DNA from: Psychrobacillus sp042945595
GTDB taxonomy: Bacteria; Bacillota; Bacilli; Bacillales_A; Planococcaceae
Reading direction: 5' to 3'
Length of the DNA stretch: 64,000 nucleotides
Assembly: GCF_042945595.1 (NCBI RefSeq)
Contig: NZ_CP168493.1
Location: 1,302,001 to 1,366,000 of the forward strand
Part shown: in pieces, positions 24,509 through 33,444 of the stretch
How the letters are laid out: each line of letters starts with the position of its first letter
How positions within the stretch are numbered: the stretch's first letter is position 1
Position numbers and translations under genes: made by a program
The notes under the pieces: generated by a model
Database searches by the model: none
What the model saw: the letters and a program-made list of their open reading frames with translations, nothing else
What the model was told of the DNA's origin: nothing

Positions 24509-24997
24509 ATGGCAATACGGCCAGTTATTACACATCCAAATGAAATACTTACGACAAAATGTACAGAAGTAAAAGCTTTTGATAAAAAACTAGCAACACT
24601 GTTAGATGATATGTACGACACAATGATTGCTTCCGATGGGATAGGACTTGCAGCGCCACAAGTTGGAGAAACAATTCAAGTCGCAATCGTCGACCTAGGA
24701 GAAGGACAAGAAATCATAGAAATGATTAATCCGGAAGTAGTCGAAATTGGCGGTTCTGAGATTGAAATAGAAGGCTGTTTAAGTTTTCCAGATATTTATG
24801 GGGAAGTGGAGCGTCCATTCTATGTTAAGGTGGAAGCGCAAGACCGAGATGGTGCTTTATATGAATTAGAAGCAGAGGATTATGAAGCAAGAGCCATTTT
24901 GCATGAAATAGATCATTTACACGGCGTTTTATTCACAACCAAAATCAAACGTTATGTAGATTTGGAAGAACTAGAGAATGAGGAGGAAGAAGCATGA
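24509..24997 (+). CDS. def: Peptide deformylase
   Basis: Removes the N-formyl group from nascent proteins. The 162-residue protein has all three deformylase motifs: GIGLAAPQVG (44-53), EGCLS with the metal-binding Cys90 (88-92), and HEIDH with the metal-binding histidines and catalytic Glu (132-136). The ATG at 24509 has an AGAGG upstream; an in-frame TTG at 24491 would add six residues and is less likely. It overlaps fmt, which carries out the opposite reaction on initiator tRNA. Confidence 0.95.
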   Translation: MAIRPVITHPNEILTTKCTEVKAFDKKLATLLDDMYDTMIASDGIGLAAPQVGETIQVAIVDLGEGQEIIEMINPEVVEIGGSEIEIEGCLSFPDIYGEVERPFYVKVEAQDRDGALYELEAEDYEARAILHEIDHLHGVLFTTKIKRYVDLEELENEEEEA

Positions 24998-25935
24998 CAA
25001 ATATTGTTTTCATGGGAACCCCTGCATTCTCTGCTCCAATATTACGAATGCTTGTAGAAGAAGGATATAATGTGTTAGCGGTTGTCACGCAGCCGGATCG
25101 TCCTGTTGGAAGAAAAAAAGTATTAACTGCTCCTCCAGTAAAAGAAGAAGCCGTGAAACTTGGACTTCCAGTAATTCAGCCTACCAAACTAAAAGGTTCG
25201 GAGGAATTAAAGGAAATTATTGCTTTAAATCCAGATCTAATCGTAACTGCTGCATTTGGACAACTATTACCAAAAGAGTTACTTGAAGTACCTGAGCTTG
25301 GCTCTATTAATGTGCATGCATCTTTGTTACCAGCTTATCGCGGAGGTGCACCGATTCATCAAGCCATTATCGATGGGCAAGAAAAAACAGGTGTAACAAT
25401 TATGTATATGGAAGAAAAACTGGATGCAGGAGATATTATTTCGCAAAGTGAAATCTCTATAGAGCATACAGATGATACTGGTATCCTATTTGATAAGTTA
25501 AGTTCGGTTGGTTCAGATTTATTAAAAGAAACATTACCTTCCATCATTTCCAAAACAAATAACCGAGTGAAACAAGATGAATCGCAAGTGACATTTGCAA
25601 AAAATATTTCTCGTGAGCAAGAGAGAATCGATTGGAACAAATCTGCACTAGCTATACACAACCAAATACGTGGGTTGCACCCATGGCCCGTTGCTTATAC
25701 GACGTCAGATAAACAATCCGTTAAAGTTTGGAAAGCAGCCACAATTCAAGTGAATACGAGAGAACAACCAGGAACAGTTGTGCAAATAGAGTCGGATTAT
25801 TTTGTTGTTCAAACAGGATTTGAAGAAGCAATTCGAATAAATGAATTACAACCAGCTGGAAAAAAGAAAATGTCCGCAGTCGATTATTTGCGCGGAGTAG
25901 GTTCGAAATTGCGAATAGGAGATACATTTGAATGA
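24994..25935 (+). CDS. fmt: Methionyl-tRNA formyltransferase
   Basis: Formylates Met-tRNAi for translation initiation. The 313-residue protein starts NIVFMGTPAFSAPIL and has the formyl-folate catalytic centre INVHASLLPAYRGGAPI (about 105-121, catalytic Asn106 and His108) with the third catalytic residue in KLDAGDI (about 142-147). A C-terminal OB-fold binds tRNA. It overlaps both neighbours by four bases (ATGA), giving tight def-fmt-rsmB coupling. Confidence 0.95.
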   Translation: MTNIVFMGTPAFSAPILRMLVEEGYNVLAVVTQPDRPVGRKKVLTAPPVKEEAVKLGLPVIQPTKLKGSEELKEIIALNPDLIVTAAFGQLLPKELLEVPELGSINVHASLLPAYRGGAPIHQAIIDGQEKTGVTIMYMEEKLDAGDIISQSEISIEHTDDTGILFDKLSSVGSDLLKETLPSIISKTNNRVKQDESQVTFAKNISREQERIDWNKSALAIHNQIRGLHPWPVAYTTSDKQSVKVWKAATIQVNTREQPGTVVQIESDYFVVQTGFEEAIRINELQPAGKKKMSAVDYLRGVGSKLRIGDTFE

Positions 25936-27314
25936 CAAAAAAACCAGAAAAAATTTGGACAGGTAATGTTCGTGATGCAGCACTTACAATATTAATGGCC
26001 GTTGAAAAGCAACAAGCTTATAGCAACTTATTATTACATCAAACGATAGAAAAATATACTATTGAAGATAAAGATCGTGCGTTACTTACCGAGTTAACGT
26101 ATGGAACACTTCAATATAAAATGACTTTGGATTTTTATTTACAACCGTTCATCAAAGGAAAATTAGATGATTGGGTTTTACAGTTACTTCGTCTTTCTTT
26201 ATATCAAATCCATTACTTATCACGAATTCCAGATCATGCGGCCGTGAATGAAGCAGTTAATATTGCTAAGAGAAGAGGACATAAAGGGATTTCTGGTGCT
26301 GTAAACGGGATTCTTCGATCAATTTTAAGAGAAGGTGTTCGTTCTACAGAAGAAATTAAAGATGAGGTAGAAAGACTTTCTATTGAAACAAGTCATCCTC
26401 TTTGGATGGTGAAGCGATTTGTTTCGGAATATGGCTACGAAACTACAGCAATAATGTTAAGAGAGAATAATGAACCCCCTGTGACTACGCTTCGTGTCAA
26501 TTTATTTAAACGAACGGTGGAACAAGTACTTCATTTAATGACACAAGAAGGATATGTCGTGGCACAAAGCGAAGTTATCCCAGAGTGTATTTATTTATAC
26601 AATAGTCAAGCTGCCAAAACGACTGCATTTCAAAAAGGTTTCGTGACAATACAAGACGAAAGTTCGATGATCCCTGCGTATGCACTTCAAGTAGAACCAG
26701 GAATGACCGTACTTGACATGTGTTCGGCTCCAGGAGGAAAAACGACACATATTGCAGAAAAAATGAAAAACAGTGGAAAGCTCATAGCGATGGATATCCA
26801 TCAGCATAAACTAAAACTAGTGAAAGAAAATGCGGAAAGACTAGGCTTTAGCTTTATCGAAACGGTTGAAATGGATGGTCGTAAAGCAACGGAAGTTTAT
26901 CCAGAACAAAGTTTTGATCGTATTTTAGTGGATGCACCATGCAGTGGTTTAGGTGTAATGAAGCGAAAACCAGATATTAAATACACAAAAAATGAAAAAG
27001 ATTTTGCATCTCTTAAACCAATTCAACTGAATTTATTGGATGAAGCGTATAAACTGCTTAAACAAGATGGTCTGTTAGTTTATAGTACTTGTACAGTGGA
27101 TCGAGATGAAAATGAAGGAACGGCTAAATTATTTTTAGAAGCTCATCCTGACATGCAACTTCAACCATTTCCAGACGTTATTAAAGGTATAAAAGTACAA
27201 GAGCAAGAAGGAATGCTTCAACTATTTCCGCAGGATTTAAGAAGTGATGGATTTTTTGTTTCGGTCTTTAGAAAAGCAGAAGGCAATCTTGAGCGGCTGG
27301 AGGCAAGACACTAG
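25932..27314 (+). CDS. rsmB: 16S rRNA (cytosine-967 C5) methyltransferase
   Basis: The 460-residue enzyme has an N-terminal NusB-like RNA-binding domain (about 1-140) and a C-terminal SAM methyltransferase: SAM site VLDMCSAPGGKTTHIAEKM, the cysteine needed for product release in VDAPCSGLGVMKRKPD, and the catalytic cysteine in YSTCTVDRDENEG. It corresponds to B. subtilis YloM. In B. subtilis rlmN follows; here prpC follows instead after 58 bases. Confidence 0.93.
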   Translation: MTKKPEKIWTGNVRDAALTILMAVEKQQAYSNLLLHQTIEKYTIEDKDRALLTELTYGTLQYKMTLDFYLQPFIKGKLDDWVLQLLRLSLYQIHYLSRIPDHAAVNEAVNIAKRRGHKGISGAVNGILRSILREGVRSTEEIKDEVERLSIETSHPLWMVKRFVSEYGYETTAIMLRENNEPPVTTLRVNLFKRTVEQVLHLMTQEGYVVAQSEVIPECIYLYNSQAAKTTAFQKGFVTIQDESSMIPAYALQVEPGMTVLDMCSAPGGKTTHIAEKMKNSGKLIAMDIHQHKLKLVKENAERLGFSFIETVEMDGRKATEVYPEQSFDRILVDAPCSGLGVMKRKPDIKYTKNEKDFASLKPIQLNLLDEAYKLLKQDGLLVYSTCTVDRDENEGTAKLFLEAHPDMQLQPFPDVIKGIKVQEQEGMLQLFPQDLRSDGFFVSVFRKAEGNLERLEARH

Positions 27315-27372
27315 TAGATTCTGTATAGAGAAGTTGAGATTTCTTTCCATTTAAAAAGAGGTGAAGGAATAA

Positions 27373-28110
27373 ATGAAGTTCGATGTTAAAACCGATGTCG
27401 GTATGAAAAGAATAGTAAATGAGGATCGGGTAGATGTCTTTGTTCGACCAGACGGACGGATTCTAGCTGTTGTTGCAGATGGAATGGGTGGACATAAAGC
27501 GGGTGATGTTGCAAGTGAAATAGCAATAACGGAGTTTGAAAAATATTTTGCAGCCTATAATCCTTCCATTGTGAAAGCGAAGGATTGGTTAACCTATACA
27601 TTCCAGTCTATCAATCAGACAATTGCAAAGCATTCTTCCGTAACACCAGGTTGTGAAGGAATGGGTACTACTTTAATCGCCGGTTTGTTTGAAGGCTATA
27701 AAGGGATGATTGCCCACGTAGGAGATAGCCGGGTATATCAAGCATCTCCGAACGGAATATGGCAAATAACACGAGACCATTCCTTCGTAAATGTTTTAAT
27801 TGATTCTGGTGAAATAACAGAAGCACAAGCAAAAAACCATCCGAAGAAAAATGTACTCATGAAAGCGGTAGGAACGGAGATATCTATTCAGCCTGATTTT
27901 TATGAGGTAGAATTTCGACCAAACTCTTACTTTCTATTTTGCACAGATGGTTTGAGTAACAAACTAAGTGAACCATTTATTCACACCATTCTTTATTCTG
28001 ATCAGTCTATACAAGAAAAAGGTACGGTGCTCGTGGACGAAGCAAATTTAACTGGTGGAGAAGATAATATATCGTTAATATTATTATCTAATCATGATGA
28101 GGAGGTGTGA
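27373..28110 (+). CDS. prpC: PP2C-family protein serine/threonine phosphatase PrpC
   Basis: A 245-residue metal-dependent phosphatase that reverses PrkC phosphorylation. Motifs: VGMKRIVNEDR (motif 1), VVADGMGGHKAGD (metal-binding Asp), MGTTLIAGLF, AHVGDSRVY, FLFCTDGLSNKLS, and the terminal GGEDNIS. RBS GAGGTGAAGG precedes the ATG. It is immediately followed by the kinase gene prkC, as in other Firmicutes. Confidence 0.94.
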   Translation: MKFDVKTDVGMKRIVNEDRVDVFVRPDGRILAVVADGMGGHKAGDVASEIAITEFEKYFAAYNPSIVKAKDWLTYTFQSINQTIAKHSSVTPGCEGMGTTLIAGLFEGYKGMIAHVGDSRVYQASPNGIWQITRDHSFVNVLIDSGEITEAQAKNHPKKNVLMKAVGTEISIQPDFYEVEFRPNSYFLFCTDGLSNKLSEPFIHTILYSDQSIQEKGTVLVDEANLTGGEDNISLILLSNHDEEV

Positions 28111-28112
28111 GG

Positions 28113-30071
28113 ATGTTAATAGGCAAACGAATTAGCGGCAGATATAAGTTGCTAGAGATGATTGGCGGCGGTGGAATGTCGAATGTTTATTTGGCCCATG
28201 ACATGATCTTAGATCGTGATGTTGCGATTAAAGTGTTGCGTTATGATTTTTCAAATGAAGAAGAGCTACGTCGCCGTTTTCAGCGTGAAGCATTATCTGC
28301 CACTAGCCTTACACACCCTAGTATAGTAAGTATATATGATGTAGGTGAGGACGAAGACATTCAATATATTGTAATGGAGTATGTGAAAGGGGAAACGTTA
28401 AAACAATACATACAAAGTGATGCGCCTATTTCTCCCAATAAATCAGTTACCATTATGAAGCAATTGACATCTGCTATTGCCAATGCACATAACAACCATA
28501 TTATTCATCGCGATATTAAGCCACAGAATATATTATTGGATGAAGAAGGTAAGGTAAAAGTAACTGATTTTGGGATTGCTATGGCATTAAGTGCAACATC
28601 CTATACGCAAACCAACTCTGTGCTTGGAACTGTCCATTATTTATCACCTGAGCAAGCGCGGGGTGGAATGGCAACGAATAGATCAGATATTTATGCATTG
28701 GGAATAGTCCTATTTGAGCTATTGACAGGACAACTTCCTTTTTCAGGAGAATCAGCGGTATCTATTGCATTGAAGCATTTACAAACGGAAACGCCATCTA
28801 TTAGAGCGATTATTCCTTCCATACCTCAAAGCCTCGAGAATGTGGTGTTAAAAGCAACGGCAAAAGATCCGAAAAATCGCTATCAATCTGCAGAGGAAAT
28901 GGAAGAAGATTTAGCAACTGCATTATCTCCAGAAAGATTTGGAGAAGAAAAGTTCGTTGTTGCTATGGATGATGATGCAACAAAAGTTCTACCTGTTATT
29001 AAAGAACCTGTTTCTTTTGCAGAGGTATCGGAAACGAAAAAAATACCTACAATGACTACTTCAAAAGAAACGAAAGTAACGAAGAAAAACAAAAAGTGGA
29101 AGTTGATAGGTGGAGTTATTGCGGGAATTATAGCAATTGTACTTTTGACTTTCATTGTATTTCCAGGACTATTAAAACCTAGCAAAGTGGAAGTCCCGAA
29201 TGTAGTAAATTTAGAATTAAAGCAGGCTATCGAACAATTAGAATCAGAAAGTTTTAAGGTTGGTGAACCAAAACTTGAGTATTCGGAAGATATTGAAGAA
29301 GGATATGTCATTCTAACAAACCCCGAGGCAGGAAAGCTTCGCGAAAAAGGAACGGAGATTGCCCTGGTTGTGTCATCCGGTAAAGAGTCTTCTGAGCTTT
29401 CTGATTATAGGGGTAGAGATATTGAACAAGTGAAGGCATTGCTACAAAACCAAGATTTACGCTCGTTAGAAACTAAAGAAGTGTATTCTTATGAGCCTAT
29501 TGGCACTATTTTGGAACAAGATCCAGTAGCTGGAGAAAATATCATTCCATCCGAAACGGATTTACTATTTACTGTTAGTAAAGGACAAGATTTACGTACA
29601 GTGAATGATTTGACTGGTTATAACGAGAAAGCTTTGAGTGATTACGAGAAGACTTCCGGTTTTAAAATTAACATAGCTGAAAGAAAGAACTCTGATACAG
29701 TCACAAAAGGAAACGTAATAAGTCAATTACCGTTGCCTAATAGCAAATTAGCGCCAGGAAGTCCAATAGAAGTTGTTCTATCAGATGGACCTAAAGCAGC
29801 TCGAACAAAACTGTTTGTAAAATCAATCACTATTCCATACGAACCAGCTGAGGAAGAGACTGGCGAGGTTGAAGTTAAACATGTTGTTCGCATTTATATA
29901 CAAGATAAAACAAGAACAATGGCAGAACCGACGGAAGAATTTATCTTAACGGAACCAGTAGAAAAAGTATTAAATTTAGAAATTACAGAAGGGCAAAAAG
30001 CTGCCTATCGTGTGATGGTCGATTCAACTGTATTCAAAGAAGAAACCATTGATTTTAATGAAATAGATTAG
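28113..30071 (+). CDS. prkC: Membrane serine/threonine kinase PrkC with PASTA repeats
   Basis: Senses muropeptides or lipid II and phosphorylates cell-envelope and translation factors; in spores it helps trigger germination. The 652-residue protein has a cytoplasmic kinase domain (glycine loop IGGGGMSNVY, catalytic Lys40, HRDIKPQN at 132-139, DFG at 152-154), one membrane helix (about 331-353) and three extracytoplasmic PASTA repeats (from about 360) with a C-terminal beta-rich tail. The ATG at 28113, eight bases after GGAGG, is preferred to an upstream GTG that overlaps the prpC stop. Confidence 0.94.
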   Translation: MLIGKRISGRYKLLEMIGGGGMSNVYLAHDMILDRDVAIKVLRYDFSNEEELRRRFQREALSATSLTHPSIVSIYDVGEDEDIQYIVMEYVKGETLKQYIQSDAPISPNKSVTIMKQLTSAIANAHNNHIIHRDIKPQNILLDEEGKVKVTDFGIAMALSATSYTQTNSVLGTVHYLSPEQARGGMATNRSDIYALGIVLFELLTGQLPFSGESAVSIALKHLQTETPSIRAIIPSIPQSLENVVLKATAKDPKNRYQSAEEMEEDLATALSPERFGEEKFVVAMDDDATKVLPVIKEPVSFAEVSETKKIPTMTTSKETKVTKKNKKWKLIGGVIAGIIAIVLLTFIVFPGLLKPSKVEVPNVVNLELKQAIEQLESESFKVGEPKLEYSEDIEEGYVILTNPEAGKLREKGTEIALVVSSGKESSELSDYRGRDIEQVKALLQNQDLRSLETKEVYSYEPIGTILEQDPVAGENIIPSETDLLFTVSKGQDLRTVNDLTGYNEKALSDYEKTSGFKINIAERKNSDTVTKGNVISQLPLPNSKLAPGSPIEVVLSDGPKAARTKLFVKSITIPYEPAEEETGEVEVKHVVRIYIQDKTRTMAEPTEEFILTEPVEKVLNLEITEGQKAAYRVMVDSTVFKEETIDFNEID

Positions 30072-30082
30072 GGAGGTATCGG

Positions 30083-30964
30083 ATGCCGACAGGACAAATT
30101 AGAAAAGCGTTGAGCGGATTTTATTATGTTTATGATAATAATCAATTAATCCAATGCCGCGGACGCGGTGTATTTAGAAATAGAGGAGAATCGCCGCTAG
30201 TCGGTGACTTTGTCGATTATACAGTAGAAGGGAACAATGACGGTACAATTACGGTTATTCATGAGCGAAAAAATAGTCTCGTTCGCCCACCTATCGCCAA
30301 TATCGATCAAGCCATATTAGTGTTTTCTGTGAAAGAACCAGACTTTAATACGATCTTATTAGACCGTTTTTTAGTCGTACTAGAGTCTTTTCATATCGAA
30401 CCCATTATTTGTTTAACGAAAAGTGATTTGTTAGATGAAAAAATGGAGGAAACCATTAAAACATATATAAAAGAATACGAACAAATTGGTTATCAAGTCT
30501 TCATGACTTTTAAAGACGATCCACAATTTGATAATAAAATTACTCCTTTATTGAAAGGGAAAACAACCGTGCTTGCGGGACAATCTGGTGTAGGGAAATC
30601 GACGCTGCTAAATACGATTCTACCCACATTAAACTTAAAAACGGGTGTTATTTCGGATGCGTTAGGTCGAGGGAAGCATACGACTAGACATGTTGAACTA
30701 ATAGAGGTTTGTGGTGGTTTGCTTGCTGATACACCAGGTTTTAGCTCTTTTGAATTTGACTTAATGGAAAAAGAAGAGCTTTCTAGTTGTTTTCCTGAAT
30801 TTGTAGAGATACAAGATGAATGCAAATATAGAGGATGTATGCATGTAAATGAGCCGAAATGTGCTGTAAAAGAAGCTATAGAGACTGGAAAAATAAAAGA
30901 TTATCGCTATAAACACTATTTACAGTTTTTTAATGAAATTCTGGAAAGAAAGCCGAGGTACTAA
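30083..30964 (+). CDS. rsgA: Ribosome small-subunit maturation GTPase RsgA
   Basis: A 293-residue circularly permuted GTPase acting late in 30S assembly. Order: OB-fold (about 1-65), then G4 (CLTKSDLL), G1 (AGQSGVGKSTLLN), G2/G3 (DTPGFSSFEF), and a C-terminal zinc-binding domain (CKYRGCMHVNEPKC). It is equivalent to B. subtilis YloQ/CpgA and follows prkC with GGGAGG before the ATG. Confidence 0.94.
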   Translation: MPTGQIRKALSGFYYVYDNNQLIQCRGRGVFRNRGESPLVGDFVDYTVEGNNDGTITVIHERKNSLVRPPIANIDQAILVFSVKEPDFNTILLDRFLVVLESFHIEPIICLTKSDLLDEKMEETIKTYIKEYEQIGYQVFMTFKDDPQFDNKITPLLKGKTTVLAGQSGVGKSTLLNTILPTLNLKTGVISDALGRGKHTTRHVELIEVCGGLLADTPGFSSFEFDLMEKEELSSCFPEFVEIQDECKYRGCMHVNEPKCAVKEAIETGKIKDYRYKHYLQFFNEILERKPRY

Positions 30965-30966
30965 AC

Positions 30967-31635
30967 ATGGTAAAAATTGCTCCATCGATTTTAGCTGCAA
31001 ATTTTGCGAAGCTTGGGGAAGAAGTAGTAGAAGTGGAAAAGGCGGGCGCAGAACTCATTCATATTGATGTAATGGATGGCCACTTTGTTCCGAATATTAC
31101 AATGGGGCCGATTGTGGTAGAAGCATTAAGACCATTAACAAAACTTCCATTAGACGTACATTTAATGATCGAAAATGCAGACCAATACATCGAAGCATTT
31201 GCAAAAGCTGGTGCTGATTATATTACTGTTCATGTGGAAGCTTGTCCTCATCTTCATCGCACGATTCAATTAATTCGTTCTTTTGGAGTAAAACCAGGAG
31301 TAGTATTAAATCCACATACTCCAGTTGAATCAATTCAGCATGTATTAGAGGATATAGATATGGTTCTATTTATGACAGTTAATCCAGGTTTTGGTGGTCA
31401 AAAGTTTATACATTCAGTTGTTCCAAAAGTAAAACAATTGGCAGATATTGTGAAGGAAAGAAATTTGTCGATTGAAATAGAGATTGATGGCGGGATAAAT
31501 GAAGAAACGATCATTCCATGTGTGGAAGCTGGAGCTACGATATTTGTGGCAGGCTCTGCAATTTATAATGCTCCGGATAAGAGGAAAGCTTTGCAAGCAA
31601 TAAAAGATGCTGGACTTAGAGCTAAGACAAAATGA
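30967..31635 (+). CDS. rpe: Ribulose-phosphate 3-epimerase
   Basis: Interconverts ribulose-5-phosphate and xylulose-5-phosphate in the pentose phosphate pathway. The 222-residue TIM barrel has IAPSILAANFAKLG, HIDVMDGHFVPNITMGP (metal His and catalytic Asp), HLMIENAD, MTVNPGFGGQKFI and IEIDGGINEET (second catalytic Asp). It begins two bases after the rsgA stop, and its own stop overlaps thiN. Confidence 0.95.
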   Translation: MVKIAPSILAANFAKLGEEVVEVEKAGAELIHIDVMDGHFVPNITMGPIVVEALRPLTKLPLDVHLMIENADQYIEAFAKAGADYITVHVEACPHLHRTIQLIRSFGVKPGVVLNPHTPVESIQHVLEDIDMVLFMTVNPGFGGQKFIHSVVPKVKQLADIVKERNLSIEIEIDGGINEETIIPCVEAGATIFVAGSAIYNAPDKRKALQAIKDAGLRAKTK

Positions 31636-32288
31636 AAAGCGTCATTGTTTGTGCAGGAGGACCAGTAGAGGAAGTTGTTGATTTTAAACAGCTTCCTTTT
31701 TCTAAAGAAGAAACTGTATTTATCGGAGCAGATCGGGGAGCTCTTCATTTATTGACAAATGGAATTACGCCAAATGAAATCATTGGTGATTTTGATTCTT
31801 TACTAGAAGAGGAATATCAATTTCTCAAAAAGTCTGTGGAAAAAATGACCATTATGCACCCAGAGAAAGATGAGACGGATACGCATTTAGCTATACTTAG
31901 AGCCTTAACTTACAATCCAGATTCAGTAATTTTAACTGCAGTAACAGGTGGTAGACTGGATCATTATGAAGCTGTTTTGCATGATATGGTAAGATTTCAA
32001 AGGGAATACCCTGAGATTGTTTTTTATATTCGTAATAAGCAAAATATTATTCGTTTTTTATTGCCTGGAACGCATGAAATTGACCAGGATTATTACTTTA
32101 AATATATCTCTTTCTTCTCATTTGGAGAAACAGTAGAAGGTATTTCACTTCGAGGATTTTTATATGAAGTAACCGAAGAAAATATTTCGATAGGCAATGC
32201 AAAATTTACTAGTAATCAAGTAAGTGGACGAAATGGTACTATCTCTATTACCGCTGGCATATGTTTAATGATAAGAAGCAGCGACTAA
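31632..32288 (+). CDS. thiN: Thiamine pyrophosphokinase
   Basis: Transfers pyrophosphate from ATP to thiamine to give thiamine diphosphate. The 218-residue protein shows FIGADRGALHLL, IIGDFDSL, HPEKDETDTHLAI and TGGRLDH, the metal- and substrate-binding blocks of the family. The ATG overlaps the rpe stop. It matches YloS in the B. subtilis order. Confidence 0.92.
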   Translation: MKSVIVCAGGPVEEVVDFKQLPFSKEETVFIGADRGALHLLTNGITPNEIIGDFDSLLEEEYQFLKKSVEKMTIMHPEKDETDTHLAILRALTYNPDSVILTAVTGGRLDHYEAVLHDMVRFQREYPEIVFYIRNKQNIIRFLLPGTHEIDQDYYFKYISFFSFGETVEGISLRGFLYEVTEENISIGNAKFTSNQVSGRNGTISITAGICLMIRSSD

Positions 32289-32302
32289 AAGGGAGGAATT
32301 GT

Positions 32303-32398
32303 GTGAAGGTTTACACATTTAGATTACCTAAATCAGTTAGTAGTATTATGAGAGTTTGTATTCGCATGTTTAGAAAAGAAGAAGTGAAGAAAGAGTAA
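32303..32398 (+). CDS. spoVM: SpoVM-like sporulation peptide (31 residues)
   Basis: A GTG behind GGGAGGAATT starts a 31-residue basic amphipathic peptide beginning MKVYTFRLPKSVSSI. It matches B. subtilis SpoVM (26 residues, MKFYTIKLPK...) in length class, N-terminal motif, the conserved Pro9 and the basic C-terminus, and it lies at the syntenic site between thiN and rpmB. SpoVM binds the convex forespore membrane and anchors the SpoIVA coat base. This version has five extra, mostly charged C-terminal residues and a Cys at position 19. Its presence indicates a spore former. Confidence 0.85.
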   Translation: MKVYTFRLPKSVSSIMRVCIRMFRKEEVKKE

Positions 32399-32450
32399 CG
32401 TGTCCTTGCCTTGATCGCCACATTACTTACTCTATTATTGGAAAATGTTA

Positions 32451-32494
32451 GTGAATTAGGAAGTGACCGAGTCGCTTCCTAATTCACTTTTTTC
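32451..32494 (+). terminator. Strong intrinsic terminator after spoVM
   Basis: A 17-bp stem with one G-T pair (GTGAATTAGGAAG... / ...CTTCCTAATTCAC) and a 3-base loop is followed by TTTTTT. It closes the long coaBC-to-spoVM gene run. Confidence 0.9.
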
Positions 32495-32543
32495 GGTAAT
32501 CTTGTGATCGAAGTCTACATGGATTGTGTTGTTTCCTGAAAAT

Positions 32544-32579
32544 GAAAAAATGCCAGGTCGACAATTGTCAACCTGGCAT
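32544..32579 (-). terminator. Intrinsic terminator after rpmB
   Basis: ATGCCAGGT and ACCTGGCAT (with inner GACAATTGTC pairing) form a long stem followed on the minus strand by TTTTTTC. It lies 15 bases after the rpmB stop. Confidence 0.85.
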
Positions 32580-32594
32580 TAATTATGAGTACGA

Positions 32595-32783
32595 TTAAAC
32601 GCGCTCAACTTTTCCTGATTTCATAGCTCTAGCAGAAACCCATACACGTTTAGGTTTACCGTTTACAAGAATACGGACCTTTTGAAGGTTTGCCCCCCAT
32701 GTACGCTTAGTAGCGTTCATTGCGTGAGAACGAGCATTACCAGAACGAGCTTTACGCCCTGTGATTGCACATACTTTTGGCAT
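32595..32783 (-). CDS. rpmB: 50S ribosomal protein L28
   Basis: A 62-residue L28 that begins MPKVCAITGRKARSGN and contains the family signature SHAMNATKRTWGANLQKVRI; positively charged as expected. AAAGGAGGAAATATA precedes the ATG on the minus strand. It is transcribed alone, opposite to its neighbours, as in B. subtilis. Only one potential CxxC cysteine remains, so this is the zinc-free form. Confidence 0.96.
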   Translation of the reverse strand: MPKVCAITGRKARSGNARSHAMNATKRTWGANLQKVRILVNGKPKRVWVSARAMKSGKVERV

Positions 32784-32848
32784 TATATTTCCTCCTTTAA
32801 AAAAGAAGCTGAAAGTTTTTTTCAGTTCGTTATTTCACATACTTTAAT

Positions 32849-32877
32849 AATTTACCACAGACTTTTATGAAGTGCAA
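32849..32877 (-). promoter_or_regulatory. SigA-type promoter of rpmB
   Basis: On the minus strand TTGCAC (32877-32872) and TAAATT (32854-32849) are separated by 17 bases, 66 bases before the rpmB start. Good spacing and one mismatch-tolerant hexamer pair. Confidence 0.6.
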
Positions 32878-33064
32878 GGCTTATCAAGAAAAAAACCTTT
32901 ACACACTAAAATTGCTTTAAACACTATTAATGTTTCCTTAATGAACAATCTTCCCATATAATATAATATAAAATGAAATAGTATTAGTGTAAACGCTCTC
33001 TTTTATAATTATAAAGCGTGTAGTACAATTATGGATAGTCAAAAAGGACTTAGGAGGTTTCATT

Positions 33065-33427
33065 ATGTCAATTGAATTGAAAAATGAATTCGGTCAAATT
33101 GATATATCACAAGATGCGATCGCACAAATTGCCGGCGGAGCTGCTATGGAATGTTACGGGATAGTTGGTATGGCCTCAAAGCATCAAATAAGAGATGGTT
33201 TAACAGATATATTAAGAAAAGAAAATTTTACAAGAGGTGTAATTGTAAGACAAGAAAAAGAAGACTTACATATTGATATGTATATTATTGTTAGTTACGG
33301 AATAAAAATTTCTGAAATAGCTTATCAAGTACAATCGAAAGTAAAATACACTCTAAAAAAATCTCTTAGTATGTCAGTGAAATCCGTTAATGTATATGTA
33401 CAAGGAGCTCGCGTGGCAAGCGTGTAA
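33065..33427 (+). CDS. Asp23/Gls24 family envelope stress protein (YloU-like)
   Basis: A 120-residue cytoplasmic protein of the Asp23/Gls24 family, with ISQDAIAQIAGGAAMECYGIVGMAS and the C-terminal VKSVNVYVQGARV strand. Members associate with the membrane and are linked to alkaline or envelope stress; molecular function is unclear. AGGAGG precedes the ATG. It is in an apparent operon with fakA, a conserved pairing. The 280-base upstream gap is AT-rich; candidate -10s are visible but no clear -35. Confidence 0.88.
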   Translation: MSIELKNEFGQIDISQDAIAQIAGGAAMECYGIVGMASKHQIRDGLTDILRKENFTRGVIVRQEKEDLHIDMYIIVSYGIKISEIAYQVQSKVKYTLKKSLSMSVKSVNVYVQGARVASV

Positions 33428-33444
33428 ATGAGGGAGAGAAAACA

